Shown here piece after piece: positions 1 through 4,889 of a stretch of 5,131 nucleotides of DNA; positions within the stretch are counted from its first letter, which is position 1, and each line of letters begins with the position of its first letter. The notes under the pieces are model-generated. The model worked only from the letters and a program-made list of their open reading frames with translations, ran no database searches and had not been told where the DNA came from. The position numbers and the translations under genes are program-made. Source of the DNA: Comamonadaceae bacterium (GTDB taxonomy: Bacteria; Pseudomonadota; Gammaproteobacteria; Burkholderiales; Burkholderiaceae_C); assembly GCA_021286965.1 (NCBI GenBank), contig JAJTBK010000383.1:1-5131 (forward strand), read 5' to 3'.

Positions 1-20
1 TTGAGCCCTTGTTCATCCAT
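1..20 (-). CDS. fliG: Flagellar motor switch protein FliG, N-terminal fragment (first six codons)
   Basis: FliG forms the rotor switch ring on the cytoplasmic face of the MS ring. It binds the C-terminal tail of FliF and transmits torque from the stators. Only the start is in the window: an ATG at 20 reads MDEQGL and then leaves the left edge. This matches the usual betaproteobacterial FliG start (MDEQGL...). A GGA at 28-30 lies seven bases upstream and is a weak ribosome binding site. The gene starts 51 nt after the fliF stop on the same strand, as expected for a fliFG operon. The identification rests on six residues plus position, so it is good but not proven. A competing ATG at 38 is in another frame and closes quickly. 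Confidence 0.8.
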
Positions 21-71
21 GGCTGTATCCGTCCATCGCAAAGGAGCCAAGCATAAAGCGGCCCGTGCGGA

Positions 72-1814
72 TCAAGGCGCCTCGCCGTTGACCCAGGTTT
101 TGAGGATGTTGGCGACCGCAATCGGGTTTTCCTTGGCCAGCAGGCGCGCCTCCTCCAGGCGCAGCTCCTCGGGCGAGGGGCCGGGATCGACCACCTTCTT
201 CGCCGGCAGCGCCGGACGATCGACGTCGTCGTTCTCCAGCGCATCGAGCTGGCTGCGCGCCTCGGCAATCGCCACCGCCTCCTGCACCTCTTCGAGCTTG
301 GGCTGGCGCAGCGCCGGGCGAACCAGGCCAAACAACACCACCAGGGCAAACAGCACCATGCCCACCGGCCAGGCAAAGCTCTTGGCCAGCTCCACGGTTT
401 CGGGCTGCTTCCACAGCGGCAGTGGCTCGATCGCTTTTTCGGGCTGGAACGGGGTGTTCATCAGGTTGACGGAGTCGCCCCGATCCTTGCTGTAGCCAAT
501 GGTCTCGCGCACCAGGGCCGTCATCTGTTCGAGCTGCTCGGGCGCCAGGGCCTTGTTTTCCACCTGGCCCTTGTCGCCCTGGCTGGGCTGGTAGTTCACG
601 ACCACGGCAGCCGTCAGGCGCTTGATGCTGCCGTTGCCGCCGCCAGCACGCGTCACGCGCACGGTTTTGTCCACTTCAAAATTGGTGATGGATTCACGCT
701 TGACGCCACCGCCGCTGCCACTGCCGCCAGGCTGGCTGCTCGACACCGAGGGCGCCGGGTTGGCGCCGTTGACGGGTGCGCTCGAAGCCTGCGGCGGCTG
801 GTTGCTCACCGCCCCCGGGATACCGGCCGGCAGCACAGCGCCCGGGCCGCCGCTCTCCACCACCTGCTGGCTGCGCACGGCGCTGGCATCCTGCGCCAGA
901 TTCGGGCGGTGTTGTTCGGAGGTCTGCTCGGTCTGGCTGAAATCGACCTCGGCCGTGACCTGGGCCTTGACGTTGCCGCGCCCGACCACCGGCTCCAGGA
1001 TGTCGAGAATGCGGCGCTGGTACTGCTCTTCGAGCTTTTGCACGTACTGCACCTGCTGCACGTCGATGCTGGAGCCGCCGCTGCCCGGCCCGCCCTCGGG
1101 CGCCTGCGACAGCAGCTTGCCGGTATCGTCCACCACACTCACGGCCTGCGGCTGCAGCTCGGGCACGCTCGACGCCACCAGGTGCACGATGCCGGCAATC
1201 TGCGCCCGGTCGAGAAACCGCCCCGGGTACAGCCCCAGCAGCACCGAGGCCGAAGGCTTTTGCTGCTCACGGAAAAAACCGTTCTGGTTCGGCAGCGCCA
1301 GGTGCACGCGCGCGCTTTGCACCGAGTCGAGCGCCTGAATGGAGCGCGTGAGTTCGCCCTCGAGCCCGCGCTGGAAGTTCAGCCGTTCCTGGAACTGGGT
1401 GACGCCAAACTTGGCGTTCTCCATCAACTCGAACCCCGTCACCGAGCCCTTGGGCAGCCCCTGGGTGGCAAGCTTGAGGCGCACGTCGTGCACGCGCTCG
1501 GTCGGCACCATGATGGCGCCGCCGCCCTCGGTGTACTTGTAGGGCACGTTCATCTGCGCCAGCTGGGCGACGATGGCACCGCCATCCTTGTCGCTCAGGT
1601 TGGCAAACAGCACGCGGTAGTCGGGCTGGCGGTTGAGCAAAATCGCCGCCACCACGGCCGCCAGCAGCAACACGATCCCCACGCCCAGCTGCAGGCGCTG
1701 CTTGCGGTCGAGCGCCTCCAGGCGCTGGCGCAGCGCCGGCAAGCCCGCCGCAGGCGGCGTGGGCGTCACGGACGGTGCGGGCGGGTTGTCAGGGATTTCG
1801 GCGACGGCAGACAT
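72..1814 (-). CDS. fliF: Flagellar MS-ring protein FliF
   Basis: FliF (580 aa) assembles into the MS ring in the inner membrane, the base on which the export gate, rod and rotor are built. The N-terminus is cytoplasmic. A hydrophobic helix spans about residues 41-60, and the YscJ/FliF-type ring-building domains follow (about 65-235 and 255-300). A Gly/Ser/Pro/Ala-rich linker lies at about 320-371, ring-building sequence resumes to about 455, and a second membrane helix spans about 480-499. The cytoplasmic tail ends in NPIAVANILKTWVNGE (about 561-578), the FliG-binding segment. Length is normal for the family. I chose the ATG at 1814 (MSAVAEIPDN). An in-frame ATG at 1889 would add 25 residues not expected in FliF and would begin inside the promoter region. 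No strong Shine-Dalgarno is visible at 1814, so the start is the least certain part. The gene diverges from fliE and leads into fliG. Confidence 0.97.
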   Translation of the reverse strand: MSAVAEIPDNPPAPSVTPTPPAAGLPALRQRLEALDRKQRLQLGVGIVLLLAAVVAAILLNRQPDYRVLFANLSDKDGGAIVAQLAQMNVPYKYTEGGGAIMVPTERVHDVRLKLATQGLPKGSVTGFELMENAKFGVTQFQERLNFQRGLEGELTRSIQALDSVQSARVHLALPNQNGFFREQQKPSASVLLGLYPGRFLDRAQIAGIVHLVASSVPELQPQAVSVVDDTGKLLSQAPEGGPGSGGSSIDVQQVQYVQKLEEQYQRRILDILEPVVGRGNVKAQVTAEVDFSQTEQTSEQHRPNLAQDASAVRSQQVVESGGPGAVLPAGIPGAVSNQPPQASSAPVNGANPAPSVSSSQPGGSGSGGGVKRESITNFEVDKTVRVTRAGGGNGSIKRLTAAVVVNYQPSQGDKGQVENKALAPEQLEQMTALVRETIGYSKDRGDSVNLMNTPFQPEKAIEPLPLWKQPETVELAKSFAWPVGMVLFALVVLFGLVRPALRQPKLEEVQEAVAIAEARSQLDALENDDVDRPALPAKKVVDPGPSPEELRLEEARLLAKENPIAVANILKTWVNGEAP

Positions 1815-1857
1815 GGAATGTGGGGCAAAAAACAGGGCCACAGAGGGAATCTGCGGT

Positions 1858-1874
1858 GTGCCGATTATTGGCAC
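1858..1874. repeat. Imperfect 17-bp palindrome over the putative fliF -10
   Basis: The sequence GTGCCGATTATTGGCAC reads as its own reverse complement except for one G/T pair. It covers the AATAAT candidate -10 of fliF on the minus strand. It could be an operator or could be chance. Confidence 0.4.
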
Positions 1875-1895
1875 GGTGCGAGTACCCATTCACAC

Positions 1896-1922
1896 AATAA
1901 AGCGCGCCTTTGGCGCTCTATT
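1896..1922. repeat. Inverted repeat between the fliF and fliE promoters, possible activator site
   Basis: AATAAAGCGC (1896-1905) and GCGCTCTATT (1913-1922) are reverse complements at nine of ten positions, with 7 nt between them. An alternative fold pairs GCGCC (1904-1908) with GGCGC (1912-1916). The half-site AATA(A/G)AGCG loosely resembles the core of the enterobacterial FlhDC half-site, AAATA(A/G)CG, but has two extra bases and lacks the outer AAYGS part. The repeat lies 26 nt from the candidate fliF -10 and 27 nt from the candidate fliE -10. Confidence 0.45.
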
Positions 1923-1926
1923 CGCA

Positions 1927-1966
1927 GGGATGGGGCCAGCCCCAGGCCCTAGGATCGCCCCATCCC
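1927..1966. repeat. Perfect inverted repeat in the fliE upstream region with competing hairpins
   Basis: GGGATGGGGC (1927-1936) and GCCCCATCCC (1957-1966) are perfect reverse complements with 20 nt between them, ending 24 nt before the fliE ATG. The left arm can instead pair locally: GGGGC (1932-1936) with GCCCC (1939-1943). The two folds share bases and exclude each other in RNA. There is no T-rich tail, so this is not a plain terminator. Confidence 0.55.
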
Positions 1967-1990
1967 CCATTGCCACGACGAGAGCCCACC

Positions 1991-2296
1991 ATGGATTTGC
2001 GCATCAACAGCACCAGCACCGCCCCTCTGGCCGGTACGGGCGTGGCGCGCCGCCCTGCGGCCACCGCCGGGCAGGAGGGCTTTTCCACCGCCTTCAAGGA
2101 TGCCCTGCAGTCCGTCAGTCAGGCCCAAAACGACGCCGACGCCATGAAGCGCGAGGTCCAGCTGGACAATCCCTCGGTCAGCCTGGAGCAAACCATGGTG
2201 GCGATTCAAAAGGCGCAGATCGGTTTCCAGGCCACGCTGCATGTGCGCAACCGCATGGTGCAGGCATATTCAGAAATCATGAACATGCAGGTCTGA
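1991..2296 (+). CDS. fliE: Flagellar hook-basal body junction protein FliE
   Basis: FliE (101 aa, normal length) is a small secreted protein that connects the MS ring and export gate to the proximal rod and is among the first export substrates. The disordered N-terminal half is followed by the conserved helical C-terminus: SLEQTMVAIQKAQIGFQATL at residues 64-83, then HVRNRMVQAYSEIMNMQV to the end. These are the signatures of the family. I chose the ATG at 1991 (MDLRIN). Upstream in-frame codons from 1910 would read through the palindromic leader and give an unlikely N-terminus. The Shine-Dalgarno is weak (CGAGAG at 1979-1984). fliE diverges from fliF, converges on fliT, and is the only plus-strand gene here, so it forms a single-gene unit. 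Confidence 0.96.
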   Translation: MDLRINSTSTAPLAGTGVARRPAATAGQEGFSTAFKDALQSVSQAQNDADAMKREVQLDNPSVSLEQTMVAIQKAQIGFQATLHVRNRMVQAYSEIMNMQV

Positions 2297-2325
2297 GCCC
2301 GAGCCCCCCCGGTTTACCCATGCAA

Positions 2326-2349
2326 AAAGCCCGCTACCGAGCGGGCTTT
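2326..2349. terminator. Bidirectional rho-independent terminator between fliE and fliT
   Basis: AAAGCCCGCT (2326-2335), loop ACCG, and AGCGGGCTTT (2340-2349) form a perfect 10-bp stem. On the plus strand it is followed by the T-rich stretch through 2360, serving fliE. On the minus strand the complement of the A-run at 2324-2328 gives five consecutive T, serving fliT. Its place between convergent genes fits use in both directions. Confidence 0.92.
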
Positions 2350-2360
2350 GCTATTTATTT

Positions 2361-2417
2361 AATAGCTGCTAGCGCTTGCCGAATAAGCGCCAGAGCCTTA
2401 TTTCATCAAAATCAAAT
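2361..2417. repeat. REP-like palindromic repeat of the Comamonadaceae type
   Basis: The element begins AATAGCTGCTAGCGCTT and contains GCGCTT (2372-2377) and AAGCGC (2385-2390), which pair around a 7-nt loop. Flanking CT (2369-2370) and AG (2392-2393) extend the stem across one mismatch. It continues CAGAGCC into an A/T-rich end that stops at the fliT stop codon. From memory, near-identical intergenic palindromes (TAGCTGCTAGCGCTT ... AAGCGC ... AGAGCC) are highly repeated in Acidovorax and related genomes. Only one copy is in this window, so its repetitive nature is inferred from recall. Confidence 0.6.
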
Positions 2418-2717
2418 TCAGTGCATGGAGTGCGGCTGGCCATCGAACAGGTGCTCGAATTGGGCAATCCAGGGCTCGGCCAGGCAGCGGATCTGGGCAT
2501 CGTTGCGCAGGATGCGCTGCATGATGCGCACCTTCTCGCGCCGGTGCTCGGGCAGCAGCTCCTGGCGCTGCGACTGGTTGCGCAGCTGCTCGATCAGCAC
2601 CGCGCAAGTGCCTTCGTAGCGCACCACGCCATCCCAATCTTTCGACTTGGCAGCTTCGAGCATCTTGGCGCTGCTGTCTTCAATGGCTTTGTAGTAATCA
2701 ATCAGCATTTCAGGCAT
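2418..2717 (-). CDS. fliT: Flagellar protein FliT (FliD export chaperone)
   Basis: This 99-aa protein is predicted to be almost entirely helical, with acidic and basic heptad-like stretches (about 5-50 and 52-80). It has the segment YYKAIEDSSAKMLEAAKSKDWD at residues 8-29, typical of short FliT proteins. In enterobacteria FliT binds the filament cap FliD and delivers it to the export apparatus, and it also inhibits FlhDC; the second role is not shown for this lineage. The start ATG at 2717 lies 2 nt after the fliS stop, so the two genes are probably translationally coupled. GGGGG just inside the fliS end may serve as the ribosome binding site. An alternative ATG lies at 2708. FliT sequences are poorly conserved, so the name relies partly on position after fliD and fliS. 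Confidence 0.85.
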   Translation of the reverse strand: MPEMLIDYYKAIEDSSAKMLEAAKSKDWDGVVRYEGTCAVLIEQLRNQSQRQELLPEHRREKVRIMQRILRNDAQIRCLAEPWIAQFEHLFDGQPHSMH

Positions 2718-2719
2718 GG

Positions 2720-3214
2720 CTAGGCCCCCATGGTGGCAAAGCGCGCCGCAGCGCGGGAAGCCACAGTCGTGGCGGGCGGGGTAGGAAGCGGGCCCTGGGG
2801 CGCATCCGGCTGCGCCGGCGCAGGGTTCTTGATTTGGTGCCAGCTCTGGGCGATGGGCTCAATCAGACCTGCAACTTCGGCCAGCATGGCATCGTCGTTG
2901 CGCGAATTAGCCAAAATCAGGCGGCGCAGGCTGTAGTCGTACAACGCTTCCAGGTTCAGAGCGATTTCGCCACCTGCGTCTTTGTCGAGGGCGGTCATCA
3001 AGCCTTCTTCGATGATACGCACCGCCTTGGAAATGCTGCTGCACTTGGCCGGCACATCGCCGCGCACGAGTGCACCGCGTGCGGTGGCAATCGAGCTGAG
3101 CACACCCTGGTACAGCAGGCTGACCAGCTGGTGCTGATCCATGGTGTGCATACTGGTTTCCACATTGATCCGCTGGTAAGCAGATGCGGCACGGGGGTTG
3201 CGAGCGGCGAACAT
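2720..3214 (-). CDS. fliS: Flagellar export chaperone FliS with extended C-terminal tail
   Basis: FliS binds the C-terminus of newly made flagellin in the cytoplasm, prevents premature polymerisation and guides it to the export gate. The protein has 164 aa. Residues 12-128 form the helical FliS core (AYQRINVETSMHTMDQHQLV, then LLYQGVLSSI, ALDKDAGGEIALNLEALYDY and SRRNDD-type loop positions). From about residue 130 it carries a Pro/Ala-rich tail of about 35 residues, making it longer than the roughly 125-140 aa usual for the family. The ATG at 3214 has AAGGA (3224-3228) nine bases upstream. A near-consensus sigma-28 promoter lies just before it (3246-3272). It is followed at once by fliT. Confidence 0.95.
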   Translation of the reverse strand: MFAARNPRAASAYQRINVETSMHTMDQHQLVSLLYQGVLSSIATARGALVRGDVPAKCSSISKAVRIIEEGLMTALDKDAGGEIALNLEALYDYSLRRLILANSRNDDAMLAEVAGLIEPIAQSWHQIKNPAPAQPDAPQGPLPTPPATTVASRAAARFATMGA

Positions 3215-3245
3215 GGGTGGCTATCCTTGGAACTGACTGGTGTTT

Positions 3246-3272
3246 TTATCGGCCTGTGGCCGGCAAACTGTA
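3246..3272 (-). promoter_or_regulatory. Sigma-28 (FliA) promoter for fliST
   Basis: Read on the minus strand, this is TACAGTTT, 11 nt, then GCCGATAA. The enterobacterial FliA consensus is TAAAGTTT-N11-GCCGATAA, so 15 of 16 positions match and the spacing is exact. It starts 2 nt after the fliD stop codon. Transcription would begin near 3239, giving a leader of about 25 nt that includes the fliS ribosome binding site. Activity is inferred from the match and the setting. Confidence 0.88.
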
Positions 3273-3274
3273 GG

Positions 3275-4690
3275 TCAGCCCGACTTGTTCCAGGTCGTCA
3301 CCTGCTGCGAGATATAGGCATTGAGCGCGTTCAGCTTGCTCATCTGCGAATCGAGCGCGGTGTAGCGCGCCTTGAGCAATGTCTCCGTGCTATCGGCTCG
3401 GTCGTTCACCCGCGCAATTTCCTTCACGTCACGCTCCTTGACTTTTTTCAGCTGTGCGTCCTTGGAGGCAAAAAAGCCGCTGGAATCGAGCATCCTGGAA
3501 GTGGCGTCCTTGATCTTCTCGGCCACACCATCGACGGTGGTGCTATTGCCATCGGCACCCACGAACATGGCCTTGAGCCCGGCAGGATCTTGCAGCGCAG
3601 CCGTGAGCTTGGTGCTGTCAATGCTTAAATCTCCACCCTGGATCATGCCCAGGCCAATGCTGGAGAGCGTTTTCATCGTGCCCGTGCTGCTCGACACCGA
3701 CAGCATGGCGTTGCGCAGCATGTTCTGCAAACCGACCGCCGTCGAGTCGCCCTGCAACAAGCCGCCTTGCTTGGTGCCTGCGTCGTACTTGGTCAAATCA
3801 TTGAGCGCCTGGTTGACGGCGTTGTAGGCCACCACCAAATCCTCGATGTTCTTTTTGATCGCCGAGTTGTCCTTCGACACCGTGATTGCGATGGGCGCCG
3901 TCGTGACCTGCTCGGCCTTGAACGTCACGCCCGCAACGGCGTTTTCAAACGTGTTGGTGGCCGAAGTAACGTCGTAGCTGCCATTGATCTTCGCCTTGGC
4001 GTTGGCGCCCGCGTTGGCACCGGGATCGGTAGACAGGCCATTGCTCAGGCGCTGCAAACCCGCAGGATCACCCGTGGTGACCGTCATTTGAAAGCCAAAC
4101 TCTTCGCCCGTGGCCTTGCTGCGCAGCATCAGGCGCTGGCCGGAGGTATCGGTAAGGATGGTGGCCGTGACGCCGGTATTGGCACCGTTGATCTTGCCTG
4201 CCACATCGGCCACCGTGTCGGATGCCGAAACCGCAATATCCACCCCCGGCGTCGTGCCGGCCGTAAAGCTGCCGCCCGACCATTTACCCATTTGCAAATG
4301 CAGCACTCCCGCGCCTACACCGGTGCCGGTCGGGATGGCATCCGAGGTGGACACCTGGGCCTTGGCCAGCTGCGAGACCTCGACGTTGAAGGTCGTCTCC
4401 ACCGTGCCGCCAATGGCGGAGGCAGACACAAATTTGCTGTCCGACGAGCTGGCCGAAACAGCATTCCAGCCCGTTACGCTAGAGAGCTTGCCCGCCGCCA
4501 GCTGCAGCGAAGACACCAGCGACTTGACCTGCCCGAAGGTGGAGATCTTGGCATCCGTCAGCTTGATCTGATCGTTCAGACCATTAGGGCGGGTGATGGA
4601 CAACTTGACCGCATCGACCGACGCCTTGATGAGCGCGTTGACATCGACACTCCCCCCCAGGCCCACACCAATGGAAGAAAAGCTAGCCAT
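3275..4690 (-). CDS. fliD: Flagellar filament cap / hook-associated protein 2, FliD
   Basis: FliD (471 aa) forms the cap at the tip of the filament and directs insertion of flagellin subunits as they leave the channel. The N-terminal FliD domain covers about residues 1-110. The mid part has the family pattern NTFENAVAGVTF (246-257), QGDSTAVGLQNMLRNAM (313-329) and SSIGLGMIQGGDLSIDSTKL (343-362). A C-terminal coiled coil (about 405-468) matches the region needed for oligomerisation. The ATG at 4690 is supported by a strong GGAGG (4697-4701) six bases upstream. The longer in-frame start at 4852 would add 54 unlikely residues. The usual GSGLDVN motif near the start is GGSVDVN here, encoded across a run of seven G. 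fliC lies upstream on the same strand and fliS 60 nt downstream. Confidence 0.96.
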   Translation of the reverse strand: MASFSSIGVGLGGSVDVNALIKASVDAVKLSITRPNGLNDQIKLTDAKISTFGQVKSLVSSLQLAAGKLSSVTGWNAVSASSSDSKFVSASAIGGTVETTFNVEVSQLAKAQVSTSDAIPTGTGVGAGVLHLQMGKWSGGSFTAGTTPGVDIAVSASDTVADVAGKINGANTGVTATILTDTSGQRLMLRSKATGEEFGFQMTVTTGDPAGLQRLSNGLSTDPGANAGANAKAKINGSYDVTSATNTFENAVAGVTFKAEQVTTAPIAITVSKDNSAIKKNIEDLVVAYNAVNQALNDLTKYDAGTKQGGLLQGDSTAVGLQNMLRNAMLSVSSSTGTMKTLSSIGLGMIQGGDLSIDSTKLTAALQDPAGLKAMFVGADGNSTTVDGVAEKIKDATSRMLDSSGFFASKDAQLKKVKERDVKEIARVNDRADSTETLLKARYTALDSQMSKLNALNAYISQQVTTWNKSG

Positions 4691-4702
4691 GACACACCTC
4701 CA
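4691..4702 (-). promoter_or_regulatory. Ribosome binding site of fliD
   Basis: On the minus strand GGAGG (4697-4701) is followed by six bases and the ATG at 4690. It is the strongest Shine-Dalgarno in the window and decides the fliD start. Confidence 0.85.
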
Positions 4703-4726
4703 GGGAAGGACTCTACGAATCCGGTC

Positions 4727-4755
4727 ATTATCAGAAAAAAGCGTTCCGGTGGCAC
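4727..4755 (-). promoter_or_regulatory. Possible sigma-70-type promoter of fliD
   Basis: Minus strand: GTGCCA (4750-4755, four of six to TTGACA), 17 nt, then GATAAT (4727-4732, five of six to TATAAT). Transcription would start about 30 nt before the fliD ATG. No sigma-28 element was found on this strand between fliC and fliD. This is a weak candidate, and read-through from fliC is the alternative. Confidence 0.35.
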
Positions 4756-4767
4756 ACCGATAAACGT

Positions 4768-4786
4768 CCCCAATCCCCCCCAATCC
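4768..4786. repeat. Short tandem direct repeat upstream of fliD
   Basis: CCCCAATCC occurs at 4768-4776 and again at 4778-4786, a 10-nt period that includes a seven-C run (4775-4781). It lies 12 nt upstream of the candidate fliD -35. A role as paired binding sites on one face of the helix is speculation. Confidence 0.5.
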
Positions 4787-4810
4787 AAGCTTTGGTCTTC
4801 TTCCAGCACC

Positions 4811-4844
4811 ACAAGGCGGCGGCCCTTGGTTGCCGCCGCCTTGT
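4811..4844 (-). terminator. Strong hairpin downstream of fliC, probable terminator
   Basis: ACAAGGCGGCGGC (4811-4823) and GCCGCCGCCTTGT (4832-4844) form a perfect 13-bp stem with an 8-nt loop, about 45 nt past the fliC stop. The minus-strand sequence after the stem is not T-rich, so it may terminate only partly or mainly protect the flagellin mRNA 3' end. Confidence 0.65.
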
Positions 4845-4855
4845 CTTGTCAACCC

Positions 4856-4877
4856 GGCCGGGCATCAGGCCCCGGCC
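4856..4877 (-). other. Second, smaller hairpin just after fliC
   Basis: GGCCGGG (4856-4862) pairs perfectly with CCCGGCC (4871-4877) around an 8-nt loop, 12 nt after the fliC stop codon. It has no T-run and precedes the larger hairpin in the same transcript. Confidence 0.45.
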
Positions 4878-4889
4878 AGTTCCTGCCGC

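Larger units (their letters stand above)
1815..1990. promoter_or_regulatory. Divergent fliF/fliE control region
   Basis: These 176 nt separate the divergent starts of fliF (minus) and fliE (plus). The region holds three nested inverted repeats: an imperfect 17-bp palindrome (1858-1874), a 10-bp-arm repeat with one mismatch (1896-1922), and a perfect 10-bp-arm repeat (1927-1966). On the minus strand AATAAT (1864-1869) is a possible fliF -10 box. On the plus strand TAGGAT (1950-1955) is a weaker possible fliE -10. Neither has a good -35 element at normal spacing, which would fit activator-dependent early flagellar promoters. I found no sigma-54 TGGCAC-N5-TTGC element and no complete sigma-28 element. 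Promoter calls here are inference; the repeats are read directly from the sequence. Confidence 0.55.

Noticed and set aside
1860..1867. GCCGATTA on the plus strand, like a sigma-28 -10 box for fliE
   Set aside because: No TAAA-like -35 lies 15 nt upstream (CAGA is found), and the bases are part of a palindrome.
1868..1884. TGGCAC at 1869-1874, suggestive of a sigma-54 promoter toward fliE
   Set aside because: The -12 position reads GAGT rather than TTGC and lacks the required GC.
1815..1889. N-terminal extension of FliF from an ATG at 1889
   Set aside because: The extra 25 residues do not resemble FliF, no ribosome binding site precedes that ATG, and the frame would run through the putative promoter palindrome.
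909..1952. A 347-codon open frame on the plus strand opposite fliF
   Set aside because: It is an antisense shadow of a clear fliF gene in GC-rich DNA. Its product is His/Arg/Gln-rich low-complexity sequence with no recognisable domain, and it has no start signal.
4737..4763. AAAA-N15-ACCGATAA on the plus strand, like a sigma-28 promoter
   Set aside because: The -10 matches seven of eight positions, but the -35 is poor. It would transcribe antisense into the fliC 3' end and overlaps the fliD promoter candidate, so chance is the simpler reading.
4847..4852. Perfect TTGACA on the minus strand between the fliC hairpins
   Set aside because: At 17 nt spacing the -10 position reads CCAAGG, and it lies within the terminator stem, so no promoter is supported.
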